DNA from: Bordetella parapertussis | GTDB taxonomy: Bacteria; Pseudomonadota; Gammaproteobacteria; Burkholderiales; Burkholderiaceae_C | DNA: 64,000 bases | Assembly (NCBI GenBank): GCA_945873925.1 | Contig: CAMCES010000004.1 | Location: 1-64,000 of the forward strand | Direction: 5' to 3' | In this document: positions 1 to 8,358 of the stretch, one piece after another | Position numbering within the stretch: position 1 is the first letter of the stretch | Layout: each line of letters opens with the position of its first letter | Translations under genes and position numbers: made by a program | The notes under the pieces: model-generated | The model's input: the letters and a program-made list of their open reading frames with translations, nothing else | The model's database searches: none | What the model was told of the DNA's origin: nothing

Positions 1-599
1 GCCAAATCGCCCGTGTCGACGATGCGCTCGACTTCCACCACGCAAATCTTGCCAGCGGTGGCGGCTGCAGGGTTGAAATTGCGCGCGGTCAAGTTAAAGC
101 GCAAATTGCCTGATCGGTCCGCCACATCGGCCTTGATCAAGGCAATGTCGGGCACCAAGGACTGCTCCATGACGTAGGTTTCGCCACCGAATTCACGCAG
201 TTCTTTGCCTTCAGCCACCAAGGTGCCGACGCCGGTTTTGGTGAAGAAGGCGGGAATGCCTGCACCGCCAGCACGCAGTTTTTCAGCCAAGGTGCCCTGG
301 GGCGTGAACTCGAGCGCCAATTCGCCTGCCAAGTACTGGCGCTCGAATTCTTTGTTTTCACCCACGTAGCTGGAGATCATTTTGGTGATCTGGCGCGTCT
401 CGAGCAATTTGCCCAAGCCAAAACCATCGACCCCTGCGTTGTTGGAAATGATGGTCAGGTTTTTCACGCCACTGTCGCGCAAGGCGTCAATCAACGCTTC
501 TGGAATGCCGCACAGACCAAAGCCACCCACGGCCATCAGCTGGCCGTCAGCCAGGATGTCCTTGAGCGCCTCATCGGCTGAGGAAAATACCTTGTTCAA
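1..599 (-). CDS. scoA: 3-oxoacid CoA-transferase subunit A (partial, left edge)
   Basis: This is the alpha subunit of a succinyl-CoA:3-ketoacid (or acetate:acetoacetate) CoA-transferase, which moves CoA between acyl donors and 3-oxoacids. The minus-strand frame is open from a TTG at 597-599 to the window edge, about 199 codons. It carries the family-typical GGFGLCGIP near residue 25, NNAGVDGFGLG near 50 and GGAGIPAFFT near 110. The TTG is chosen because a GGGAGA ribosome-binding site lies about 6 bases upstream and the N-terminus MNKVFSSADEAL matches the family. The beta subunit with the catalytic glutamate would lie to the left, outside the window. The gene is divergent from the next one, with about 90 bp between them. 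Confidence 0.88.
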   Translation of the reverse strand, partial: MNKVFSSADEALKDILADGQLMAVGGFGLCGIPEALIDALRDSGVKNLTIISNNAGVDGFGLGKLLETRQITKMISSYVGENKEFERQYLAGELALEFTPQGTLAEKLRAGGAGIPAFFTKTGVGTLVAEGKELREFGGETYVMEQSLVPDIALIKADVADRSGNLRFNLTARNFNPAAATAGKICVVEVERIVDTGDL

Positions 600-691
600 T
601 CGAATCTCCCGAAATCTTCAATCCATTCTAAAGGGCGCAGACAGCCACCAGCGCGATATGACTGGGCATAATGCCCCGCAAAGGAGTTCAT

Positions 692-1279
692 ATGTCACGC
701 TATCCTGCCCCAGAGATCAAAGACCTGCCAGATGACATCCGCGCCAAGGTGCTCGAGGTGCAAGAAAAAGCCGGTTTCGTGCCCAATGTGTTTTTGGCTC
801 TGGCTCGTCGACCGGCTGAATGGCGAGCGTTTTTCGCCTACCACGATGCCTTGATGGTGCCCGAATCAGTGGGGCGCGAAAGCAACCTCACCAAAGGCGA
901 CCGGGAGATGATCGTCACCACGACCAGTGCGGCCAACCAGTGTTTGTATTGCGTGGTTGCCCATGGCGCGATCTTGCGCATCTATGAAAAGAAGCCCCTG
1001 GTGGCTGACCAAGTGACGGTGAATTACCGCAAAGCTGACATCAGCCCACGCCAACGGGCGATGCTGGAGTTTGCCATGAAGGTCTGCCTGCACTCGAGCG
1101 ATATTGATGAAGCCGACTTTGCGCCACTGCATGCCCATGGCTTGAACGATGAGGACATTTGGGACATCGCTGCAATTACCGCCTTTTTTGGCTTGTCCAA
1201 CCGCATCGCGAGTTTCTCGAGCATGATGCCCAACCCGGAGTTTTATGTGATGGGGCGGGTCGCCAAAGAAAAGAAATAA
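692..1279 (+). CDS. AhpD-like peroxidase-related protein (carboxymuconolactone decarboxylase fold)
   Basis: A 195-residue protein of the AhpD/carboxymuconolactone decarboxylase superfamily. The redox motif C84-L-Y-C87 followed by H91 is the AhpD-type CxxC...H signature, so a disulfide-based peroxidase or alkylhydroperoxidase activity is likely but the substrate is unknown. I start at 692 rather than the upstream in-frame ATG at 671 because AAGGAG at 681-686 sits at the right distance and would lie inside the longer version. It is transcribed away from the CoA-transferase and converges with the TetR gene 8 bp downstream. Confidence 0.8.
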   Translation: MSRYPAPEIKDLPDDIRAKVLEVQEKAGFVPNVFLALARRPAEWRAFFAYHDALMVPESVGRESNLTKGDREMIVTTTSAANQCLYCVVAHGAILRIYEKKPLVADQVTVNYRKADISPRQRAMLEFAMKVCLHSSDIDEADFAPLHAHGLNDEDIWDIAAITAFFGLSNRIASFSSMMPNPEFYVMGRVAKEKK

Positions 1280-1287
1280 AGCCGCCC

Positions 1288-1947
1288 TCAGTGGCTGACC
1301 CGACCCAATTGCATTTGCGAGAGCATCATTTCCACCAAGTCATTCTCGAAAGTGTCGGCGTCGACCTGGGCGAAACGCTCCAGCGAGGCGCTTCTCAAGC
1401 AGCCCATCAGGGACCGACTCATGACGAACCATCGGGTCTCGTTCATCGCGGGCAATTTTGGGTGTTCGATATAGCGCAAACAACTCATCAAGCGTTGCAC
1501 CATCTCTTGGATGGACAGCGCTGTTTCTTCTGGCTGCTCCAACAACCAGCACAATCTGTTCATCGCGCGTCGGTAGTTTTTGCCCAGCGAGAATCCGTTG
1601 ATACAAATTCGCACATACTGCCTCACAAACTCTTCAGGGTCGATGTCTTGCGGGTCCTGCGAGCACTCCACCATGAACAAGTAGCTCTCCAGCTCGCGTA
1701 AAACCATGCTGCGCGCATGTTGTGACATGGCATGAAAAATCGCATCTTTGCAGGAAAAATACTGGTAGAGCGTGCCCACCGAAAACCCGGCTTTGGCTGC
1801 AATTTTGTTGGTGGTCAGTCCGCCTACGCCTTCACGGTCCACAATTTGCGAGGTGGCTTCAAATATCGCATCGATGGTCAGTTGCGCTCTTTTTTGAACA
1901 GGTTGCTTGCGCATGGTTTTCGATGACAATTCATTGGGAAGTGTCAC
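1288..1947 (-). CDS. TetR/AcrR family transcriptional regulator
   Basis: A 219-residue TetR-type repressor. The N-terminal helix-turn-helix is clear at about residues 25-65, with TTNKIAAKAGFSVGTLYQYF as its recognition part; the rest is a variable ligand-binding domain. The start is a GTG at 1945-1947 preceded by GGAGAA; an internal ATG 33 bases later would shorten it but lacks a ribosome-binding site. It lies upstream of, and on the same strand as, nothing obviously co-regulated: the thioesterase at 2078-2497 is upstream of it on the same strand, so the two may form one minus-strand unit concerned with fatty-acid or acyl-CoA metabolism. The target genes are not deducible. Confidence 0.82.
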   Translation of the reverse strand: MTLPNELSSKTMRKQPVQKRAQLTIDAIFEATSQIVDREGVGGLTTNKIAAKAGFSVGTLYQYFSCKDAIFHAMSQHARSMVLRELESYLFMVECSQDPQDIDPEEFVRQYVRICINGFSLGKNYRRAMNRLCWLLEQPEETALSIQEMVQRLMSCLRYIEHPKLPAMNETRWFVMSRSLMGCLRSASLERFAQVDADTFENDLVEMMLSQMQLGRVSH

Positions 1948-2077
1948 TGGCAGGTTCTCCGGGTTGCCTCATTAGCAGATGCCGGATATTACCAATTAAA
2001 TACCTATAAATGTTTTTTTAATTTAAAAGCAGTATTTATATGGTTTTTTTAATCAAATAGAAGGCTCCTGCCTTGTC
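1948..2077. promoter_or_regulatory. AT-rich gap upstream of the TetR gene
   Basis: About 130 bp between the thioesterase stop and the TetR start. Positions 1990-2060 are strikingly A/T-rich (runs of T and A) compared with the rest of the window, which fits a promoter or operator for the TetR gene. I cannot define a convincing palindrome or -35/-10 pair. Confidence 0.3.
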
Positions 2078-2497
2078 TTACACCAGCAAAGCTCGCAGCC
2101 AATCAGGCATGGGGGCTGATTTTTGCGCTGGAAAATTGACCCAAACCGTGGTCGCTCCACCCTCTGCGTGAATCACGCCAGGCATGTCGGTTCGCTCTAG
2201 CGTGGCCCAGGATTCGAAGCTGCTTCGCTTGGGTTCGCTGGCGTACATCTTGACCAAAACATCACCCGGGTATTGAATCTGTTGATAGAAGTTACAAAAA
2301 GCATTGATGATGACTGGCCCTTCGCCATTGGGTACAGGTTGACAACCGATTGAGGTCATCCAGTCAATACGCACGGTTTCCAAGTAACGAAAATAGCTAC
2401 CGTTGTTGAGATGCCCCATGGCGTCCATGTCGCCCCAGCGCACCGGAATGATTTGTTGGTACACCAGTTTTTTGTCGTCAGGAATGGTTATGCGCAT
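2078..2497 (-). CDS. Acyl-CoA thioesterase, hotdog fold (4HBT/YbgC-like)
   Basis: A 139-residue single-hotdog thioesterase expected to hydrolyse acyl-CoA thioesters in the cytoplasm. The signature WGDMDAMGHLNN at residues 21-32 contains the catalytic aspartate and the family's histidine-containing turn. The ATG at 2495-2497 gives a family-typical length. It is divergent from ETF-ubiquinone oxidoreductase, whose likely start is 75 bp away, and may be transcribed with the downstream TetR gene. The chain-length or aryl-CoA specificity cannot be read from the sequence. Confidence 0.82.
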   Translation of the reverse strand: MRITIPDDKKLVYQQIIPVRWGDMDAMGHLNNGSYFRYLETVRIDWMTSIGCQPVPNGEGPVIINAFCNFYQQIQYPGDVLVKMYASEPKRSSFESWATLERTDMPGVIHAEGGATTVWVNFPAQKSAPMPDWLRALLV

Positions 2498-2571
2498 GCG
2501 GGATTATGACCAACGCTGAATGGGCGCAGCGCATAGAATTGCCTGTTCTGGTTTCTGACTGGCTCTACCGC

Positions 2572-4257
2572 ATGACACCCCAACATTTACTCGAACAATT
2601 CGGTCCTCGCGAGACCATGGACTATGACGTGGTTATTGTGGGCGGTGGCCCCAGCGGATTGGCCGCAGCCATTCGCCTCAAACAACTGGCGAATGAAAAA
2701 AACCAAGACCTCTCGGTGGTGGTCATCGAAAAAGGCTCTGAGCCTGGTGCGCATATCTTGTCTGGAGCGGTCATGGACCCCCGCGCCATCACCGAGTTGT
2801 TTCCCCACTGGAAAGAATCGGGCGCACCCTTGCACCAACCGGTGACCGCCGACGAACTGCTGGTCTTGTCAGAAAAAGGCGCAACCGCCACGCCTGCTTG
2901 GTTGATGCCACGCAATTTCCACAACAACGGCTGCTACGTGGTGTCTCTCAGCAACCTGGTCAAGTGGATGGCCAAACAAGCCGAAGACCTGGGCGTTGAC
3001 ATCTTTCCCGGCTTCACAGCAGCAGAGGTGCTCTACCACCAGGATGGCGCGGTCAAAGGGGTGGCCACGGGCCATGTCGGACTGAGCAAAGAAGGCCAGC
3101 CCTCAGACCATTTTCAACTCGGCATGGAACTCCACGCCAAATACACCCTGTTTGCCGAAGGTGCGCGTGGTCACTTGGGCAAACAACTGATCGAGCGGTT
3201 CAAGCTCAACGAAGGCAAAGACACTCAAACCTTCGCGATCGGTATCAAAGAGTTGTGGGAAATTGACCCCGCTCTGGCCAAGCCAGGCTTGGTGGTGCAC
3301 ACCTCTGGCTGGCCGATGACTGGCAACACCTTCGGGGGCGGTTTTCTTTATCACCTGGAGGACAACAAAGTCACGCTGGGCTTTGTTCTCGGTCTTGACT
3401 ACCAAAACCCCTACCTCAGCCCATTTGAGGAGATGCAGCGTTGGAAAACACATCCCCGGATTGCCCAACACCTCCAAGGGGGAAAACGCATTGGTTATGG
3501 TGCACGGGCCATCAACAACGGCACGCTGCAAGCCCTGCCGCAAACCGCATTTGCTGGCGGCGCCCTGCTCGGTTGTGATGCAGGCTACATGAATGCCGCC
3601 CGCATCAAGGGCAGCCATGCCGCCATCAAATCGGGCATGCTGGCCGCAGATGCAACATTTGAGGCGGTTCAATCGGGTCGTGCCAATGATGTCTTGAGCG
3701 GCTATCCCAAAGCCTTTGAAAACAGCTGGCTGTTCAAGGAACTGCACCAAACGCGCAATTTCAAAACCTGGTTCAAAAAAGGCCAATTCATAGGCACCCT
3801 CATGACTGGGATTGAGCAATGGTTCTTGCCGAAAATCGGTATCCAAACACCCCCTTGGACCTTGCACAACCACCAAGCCGATCACACCAGTTTGTTGCCT
3901 GCCGCGCAGTGCGCACCGGTGATCTACCCCAAGCCTGATGGCGTGTTGAGCTTTGACAAGCTCTCTAGCGTGTTCATCAGCAACACCAACCATGAAGAAA
4001 ACCAACCGGCGCACCTCACCCTCAAAGACGCGAGCGTGCCGGTCAGCCTCAACCTTGCGCGCTACGACGGGCCCGAAGGCCGCTACTGTCCTGCGGGTGT
4101 GTATGAGTACGTGAAGTCAGATGCCGGGGAAGATCGCTTGCAAATCAACGCCCAAAACTGCGTGCATTGCAAAACCTGCGACATCAAAGACCCCAGCCAA
4201 AACATTGTGTGGGTCACGCCAGAAGGCGGTGGTGGCCCCAACTACGCAGGAATGTGA
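2572..4257 (+). CDS. etfD: Electron transfer flavoprotein-ubiquinone oxidoreductase
   Basis: ETF-QO passes electrons from electron transfer flavoprotein to ubiquinone at the inner membrane, linking acyl-CoA and amino-acid dehydrogenases to respiration. With a start at 2572 the protein is 561 residues: an FAD-binding Rossmann motif VIVGGGPSGL at about 21-30, the long FAD/quinone domain, and a C-terminal 4Fe-4S region with CVHCKTC plus an upstream Cys in RYCPAG. An in-frame ATG at 2506 would add 22 residues but would nearly abut the divergent thioesterase start and leave no promoter, so 2572 is preferred; neither has a strong ribosome-binding site. The gcvH-like gene follows after 2 bp. Confidence 0.92.
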   Translation: MTPQHLLEQFGPRETMDYDVVIVGGGPSGLAAAIRLKQLANEKNQDLSVVVIEKGSEPGAHILSGAVMDPRAITELFPHWKESGAPLHQPVTADELLVLSEKGATATPAWLMPRNFHNNGCYVVSLSNLVKWMAKQAEDLGVDIFPGFTAAEVLYHQDGAVKGVATGHVGLSKEGQPSDHFQLGMELHAKYTLFAEGARGHLGKQLIERFKLNEGKDTQTFAIGIKELWEIDPALAKPGLVVHTSGWPMTGNTFGGGFLYHLEDNKVTLGFVLGLDYQNPYLSPFEEMQRWKTHPRIAQHLQGGKRIGYGARAINNGTLQALPQTAFAGGALLGCDAGYMNAARIKGSHAAIKSGMLAADATFEAVQSGRANDVLSGYPKAFENSWLFKELHQTRNFKTWFKKGQFIGTLMTGIEQWFLPKIGIQTPPWTLHNHQADHTSLLPAAQCAPVIYPKPDGVLSFDKLSSVFISNTNHEENQPAHLTLKDASVPVSLNLARYDGPEGRYCPAGVYEYVKSDAGEDRLQINAQNCVHCKTCDIKDPSQNIVWVTPEGGGGPNYAGM

Positions 4258-4259
4258 CC

Positions 4260-4622
4260 ATGACCAAATACCACGCTGAACACACTTGGGTTCGCACCGA
4301 AACAGACACCGCTTGGGTAGGCATCACCGTGCATGCCCAAGAAACCTTGGGTGACATTGTGTTCATCGATTTTGCCGAGACAGGCAAAACCTTTGCACAA
4401 GGCACGGTGGCGGGTGTGGTGGAGTCGGTCAAAGCCGCGGCTGATGTACACATGCCCGCAACACTCACCGTGTTGTTGGTCAATGAGGCTTTGCGGGCTG
4501 ACCCTTCGTTGGCCAATTCCGACCCCGAGGGCGAAGGTTGGTTTTACAAGGTTCAACTGAGCAAGCCCGCCGAATTGGATGGCCTGATGAGCGCGCAGGC
4601 CTACCAGGCTTTTGCGGGCTGA
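4260..4622 (+). CDS. gcvH: Glycine cleavage system H-like protein (lone lipoyl carrier)
   Basis: A 120-residue protein resembling the H protein, which carries aminomethyl groups on a lipoylated lysine. The family opening YHAEHTWVR, then GITVHAQETLGDIVFID and VESVKAAAD are present; K58 is the expected lipoylation site. The start at 4260 lies 2 bp after the ETF-QO stop, so the two are probably co-transcribed. No gcvT or gcvP is adjacent, and the segment after the lysine (HMPATLTVLLVNEAL) departs from the usual APVSGEV pattern. It may therefore be a GcvH-like lipoyl carrier rather than the canonical glycine-cleavage subunit. Confidence 0.82.
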   Translation: MTKYHAEHTWVRTETDTAWVGITVHAQETLGDIVFIDFAETGKTFAQGTVAGVVESVKAAADVHMPATLTVLLVNEALRADPSLANSDPEGEGWFYKVQLSKPAELDGLMSAQAYQAFAG

Positions 4623-4625
4623 CTG

Positions 4626-5816
4626 CTAAACGGCTTGACCCAAGCGGGCAATGCCTTCATTGATTTTGTCTACATCCGCTGTGGCAAAACTCAAGCGAAT
4701 CGCAGTGGTATCCGGGTTGTTGGCAAAAAACGGTCCGCCTGGTACAAAAGCGACCCCTTTTTCGATGGCCCGCTTGGCCAATTCATTGCCGTCTTTCAGC
4801 TTTCCTGCGGCACCAGTGAGATTGGCCCAAAAAAACAAGCCCCCTTGCGGCTGGCTAAAGCGCAGAGCTTCACCCAACTCACGTGTCAAGGCTTCACCCA
4901 TGGTTTTTGCGCGCTCGCCATAAACACGGCGAACCGTGTCTAAGGTGGCGGGCAAGCGTCCCGCCTTCAGGTAATGGGCGGCAGTGGCTTGCGCAAAGGT
5001 GGACGTGTGGGCATCGCTGAACTGTTTGCACATGGTGGCGCGTGCCAAGAGCGCGGGCGGCGCAACCATCCAACCCAGACGCAAACCGGGTGACAACACC
5101 TTGCTGAGGGAGCCGCAATACACCAACCAGTCGCGGCTGCCGGGTACTTGATCGCTCAAGGCCAACAAGGAAGGCGGCGGGGCATTTGCGAAATACAAAT
5201 CGCCATAGGGGTCGTCTTCCACCACCAGGGTTTGGTATTTCACAGCCAGCTCGAGCACTTTCATGCGCCGCTGCAAACTCATCATGGCGCCGCTGGGGTT
5301 GCCAAAGGTGGGAATGAGGTACACCAGCTTGGGCTGGTGCAGTTGGATCATCTCTTCGAGCTGGTCTACCTCAACACCCTGTGCATCGATCGGTACGCCC
5401 AACACCTGCGGACCGTACAAACGAAAGCACTGAATCGTTGCCAAAAAAGTAGGCGACTCCACCAAAGCCACATCGCTTGGGTTGAGCAAGGTTTTGCCAA
5501 TCAAGTCCAAGGCCTGCTGACTGCCTGTGGTGACTATCAACCCATCAGGGGACAAATCCTTGACGCCCTTGCTGACCATGAAGGCAGCGAGTTGCTCGCG
5601 CAAGGGGTTATAGCCCTCTGTCGCACCGTATTGCAAAGCCGCACCCGGCTCTTCTCGCAAAGCACGGGCGCTGGCTTCACGGATACCTTCCACATCAAAC
5701 ATCGCACTGTCAGGAAAGCCACCTGCAAAACTGATGATGCCCGGCTTGCCCAATAACTTGAACAGTTCGCGGATGGCAGAGGTTTCTACGTTGTTCAGGC
5801 GATCGGCAAATTGCAT
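4626..5816 (-). CDS. PLP-dependent aminotransferase, class I/II (2-aminoadipate/LysN-like)
   Basis: A 396-residue fold-type I aminotransferase. Visible landmarks are the substrate-loop GGFPDS near residue 32, the VEDDPYGDLY motif and the Schiff-base lysine K239 in SLSKVLSPGLRLGW. This arrangement is typical of the MocR-type/LysN group (2-aminoadipate, aromatic or branched-chain transaminases), without the helix-turn-helix domain. I choose the ATG at 5814-5816 (MQFADRLNN) over an upstream TTG at 5843, which would reach almost to the divergent nth start. It converges with gcvH, leaving only 3 bp. Confidence 0.85.
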   Translation of the reverse strand: MQFADRLNNVETSAIRELFKLLGKPGIISFAGGFPDSAMFDVEGIREASARALREEPGAALQYGATEGYNPLREQLAAFMVSKGVKDLSPDGLIVTTGSQQALDLIGKTLLNPSDVALVESPTFLATIQCFRLYGPQVLGVPIDAQGVEVDQLEEMIQLHQPKLVYLIPTFGNPSGAMMSLQRRMKVLELAVKYQTLVVEDDPYGDLYFANAPPPSLLALSDQVPGSRDWLVYCGSLSKVLSPGLRLGWMVAPPALLARATMCKQFSDAHTSTFAQATAAHYLKAGRLPATLDTVRRVYGERAKTMGEALTRELGEALRFSQPQGGLFFWANLTGAAGKLKDGNELAKRAIEKGVAFVPGGPFFANNPDTTAIRLSFATADVDKINEGIARLGQAV

Positions 5817-5851
5817 AAGAAGATAATTGGGTTCTGACCCCAATATTCAAA

Positions 5852-6490
5852 ATGAAAAAAGAGCACATCGAGCCATTTTTTGCGACGCTCAAAGCAGCCA
5901 ATCCGCAGCCCAATACCGAACTGGAATATACCAGCGTGTTTGAGTTACTCGCGGCTGTGCTGCTGAGTGCGCAGGCCACCGATGTCGGTGTCAACAAGGC
6001 CACGCGCAAGTTGTTCCCTGTGGCCAATACTCCTCAAGCCATCTTGTCACTGGGCTTGGCAGGGTTGGAGTCATACATCCAAACCATCGGGCTTTTCAGA
6101 AGCAAAGCCAAACACCTGATGCAAACCTGCGAGATATTGGTTCAGCAGCACGGTGGTGAGGTGCCGCGCACCCGAGAAGCCTTGGAGGCTTTGCCAGGCG
6201 TGGGCCGCAAGACCGCTAACGTGGTCCTCAACGTGGCTTTTGGACAGCCCACCATGGCGGTGGACACGCATATTTTTCGGATAGGCAACCGCACGGGACT
6301 GGCGCCTGGCAAAACGCCTTATGACGTGGAAATGGGTTTGCTCAAACGGATCCCAAAAGACTACCTGGTGGATGCACACCATTGGCTGATATTGCATGGG
6401 CGCTACGTCTGCCAAGCCCGTAAACCTTTGTGCTGGCAATGCGAAGTCTCACCCTACTGCAAGTTCAAGCCAAAGACAGCAGTAGATTGA
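5852..6490 (+). CDS. nth: Endonuclease III (base-excision repair glycosylase/AP lyase)
   Basis: Removes oxidised pyrimidines and cleaves AP sites. At 212 residues it is full length. The helix-hairpin-helix LPGVGRKTANVV contains catalytic K120, D138 lies in VDTHIFR, and four cysteines C188, C195, C198 and C204 follow the C-x6-C-x2-C-x5-C iron-sulfur pattern; all match the known enzyme numbering closely. It is divergent from the aminotransferase with a 35-bp gap. No clear ribosome-binding site precedes the ATG. Confidence 0.95.
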   Translation: MKKEHIEPFFATLKAANPQPNTELEYTSVFELLAAVLLSAQATDVGVNKATRKLFPVANTPQAILSLGLAGLESYIQTIGLFRSKAKHLMQTCEILVQQHGGEVPRTREALEALPGVGRKTANVVLNVAFGQPTMAVDTHIFRIGNRTGLAPGKTPYDVEMGLLKRIPKDYLVDAHHWLILHGRYVCQARKPLCWQCEVSPYCKFKPKTAVD

Positions 6491-6583
6491 CCGGCATCGC
6501 GTTTCATTCAAAAAATTTGGCATGGGTGTGAAGTTCAGACATGGATCACCTGTGAAGTTTTTTCTCAAACCCAACAAAACGGA

Positions 6584-7345
6584 TCAGGCAGCCAGCGCCA
6601 CCCAACGCTGCTGCACTTGGTGAAAACTCAAACGGTGGTCAAACACTTGTTGCAAACACGCATGCAAGGCGGGGGCGCTGGGCGCAGCTTGCAACACCAC
6701 CCTGCCCGCTTGCATCACCAGCACTTGGTCGGCACGCAAAGCCAGGTTCAGGTCGTGCAAGACACTGACTACCGTGGTGCCTGTTTGGGTGAGTTGTTGC
6801 ACCGTGGCCAACCAATCGGCTTGGTGCGGCGCATCCACGTTGGTAATCGGTTCGTCCATCAACAACACCGGGGCTTGCACCGCCAAGGCCCGAGCCAGCA
6901 ACACCCGCTGGCGCTCGCCACCTGACAAAGTGCCCAGGCTGCGATGTCGCCATTTGGTCAGTTGCATCGATGTCAATAAGCTTTCGACGACGGCACGGTC
7001 TTCGTCAGTGGCACCGGTCCACCATGTTTGGTGCGGCAAGCGACCCAACATGACCACATCGAACACACTCAAATCGTCACTGCCAGTGGCTTGTTGACCC
7101 AACCATGCCAACTGCGTAGCGCGTTGTTTGCTGGACAAGGATTGCAGTTTCTGGCCGTGCAACAGCACCTCGCCTTGGGCAGGCATCAAGCCCGCCAAGA
7201 CTTTGAGCAAACTGGTTTTGCCCGCGCCATTGGGGCCAACGATGCTAGTCCATTGGCCTTGTGCAAAGTCTGCATGGGCATCCAACAACACGGGCAGCTT
7301 GTCCCAGGCCGCATGAATGCCAATGGCTTGCAATACAGGGGTCAT
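6584..7345 (-). CDS. btuD: Cobalamin ABC transporter ATP-binding protein
   Basis: The 253-residue ATPase of a BtuCDF/FecE-type importer. Walker A GPNGAGKT at 37-44, the signature LSGGERQRV and Walker B VLLMDEP are intact. The open frame extends further upstream, but the ATG at 7345 overlaps the stop of btuC (ATGA at 7342-7345), marking translational coupling. It is the last gene of the riboswitch-controlled operon. Cobalamin specificity is inferred from the operon, since iron-siderophore ATPases look alike. Confidence 0.88.
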   Translation of the reverse strand: MTPVLQAIGIHAAWDKLPVLLDAHADFAQGQWTSIVGPNGAGKTSLLKVLAGLMPAQGEVLLHGQKLQSLSSKQRATQLAWLGQQATGSDDLSVFDVVMLGRLPHQTWWTGATDEDRAVVESLLTSMQLTKWRHRSLGTLSGGERQRVLLARALAVQAPVLLMDEPITNVDAPHQADWLATVQQLTQTGTTVVSVLHDLNLALRADQVLVMQAGRVVLQAAPSAPALHACLQQVFDHRLSFHQVQQRWVALAA

Positions 7346-8358
7346 GCAGCCTCCGCTTGTTTGGTGGGCGATTGCAAACGCCACAACAAATAACCACCAC
7401 CCAAGACACCGGTGAGCACACCCACAGGCAGTTCTTGCGGCGCCAATAGCAAGCGGGCCAAGATGTCTGCGCCACACAGCAACACACCACCCATGAGGGC
7501 GGACAACATGGAACTGTTGGCAAATGTGGTGCGCACCCGAGCCCGCACCAAGTGCGGCGCCACCAAGCCGACGAAGGCAATCAGACCGGTTTGGGCCACA
7601 GCGGTGGCGGTGGCCAAGGCCATCACCCCCAGCAAAACAAAGCGCAAGGGCGCGACGCGCAAGCCCAAACTTTGTGCCGTGGATTCACCCAAGCTCAGAC
7701 CATCCAACAAAGGGCTGAGTCGCCACGCCAACAGCCAACACAGCAACAAGGACACGGCCATCAGACTGCAAGAAGCGCCGCTCAACATGGCGGTGGACCC
7801 CAGCGTGAAGGACTGCATGGCCGGGTAAATTTGCGGGCGCAACACCAGCATCAGGGACGTGATGGCCCCCAGCACCACACCAACCACCACACCAGCCAAC
7901 AGCAAGCGCAGCGTGTGCTGCACACCTTTGGCCAACAAAAGCGTCATCAACACGGCCAACCACGCACCCACAAAAGCACAGCCCGTGAGACCCAAACGCC
8001 AAGCCCATTGCACAGCCATCGAAGCCTCTGCGGGCAATTGCAAACCACCCCACAAGCCCAGCATCAAGGCCACCGTGACGCCCAAAGTGGCACCTGATGC
8101 ACTGCCCAGCAAATACGGATCAGCCAAGGGATTGCGGAACAAGCCTTGCGCCAAGGCGCCTGCCAAACCAAGCAAGGCACCCGCCAACCAAGCACCCAAG
8201 GTGCGCGGCAATCGAATGTCTTGAACGATGCTGTCCTGCCATTGAATGGACCACTCCAAGCCTTGGCTGCCCGCGAACAAGCCAACGGAGATCAACAGCA
8301 AGCTGAGCAAGCACAAGCCCATGGCCATGCGATTGGTTGGCTGCGAAGGATTGTTCAT
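7342..8358 (-). CDS. btuC: Cobalamin ABC transporter permease (FecCD family)
   Basis: A 338-residue, very hydrophobic inner-membrane permease of the FecCD/BtuC family with roughly ten membrane segments, including the family landmarks IRLPRTLGAWLAGALLGLAG near the N-terminus, NPLADPYLLG and LIAFVGLVAPHLVR. The start at 8356-8358 is set by an ATGA overlap with the upstream btuF stop; the seven extra residues of the longer frame are therefore discounted. It pairs with BtuD for vitamin B12 import from the periplasm. Confidence 0.88.
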   Translation of the reverse strand: MNNPSQPTNRMAMGLCLLSLLLISVGLFAGSQGLEWSIQWQDSIVQDIRLPRTLGAWLAGALLGLAGALAQGLFRNPLADPYLLGSASGATLGVTVALMLGLWGGLQLPAEASMAVQWAWRLGLTGCAFVGAWLAVLMTLLLAKGVQHTLRLLLAGVVVGVVLGAITSLMLVLRPQIYPAMQSFTLGSTAMLSGASCSLMAVSLLLCWLLAWRLSPLLDGLSLGESTAQSLGLRVAPLRFVLLGVMALATATAVAQTGLIAFVGLVAPHLVRARVRTTFANSSMLSALMGGVLLCGADILARLLLAPQELPVGVLTGVLGGGYLLWRLQSPTKQAEAA

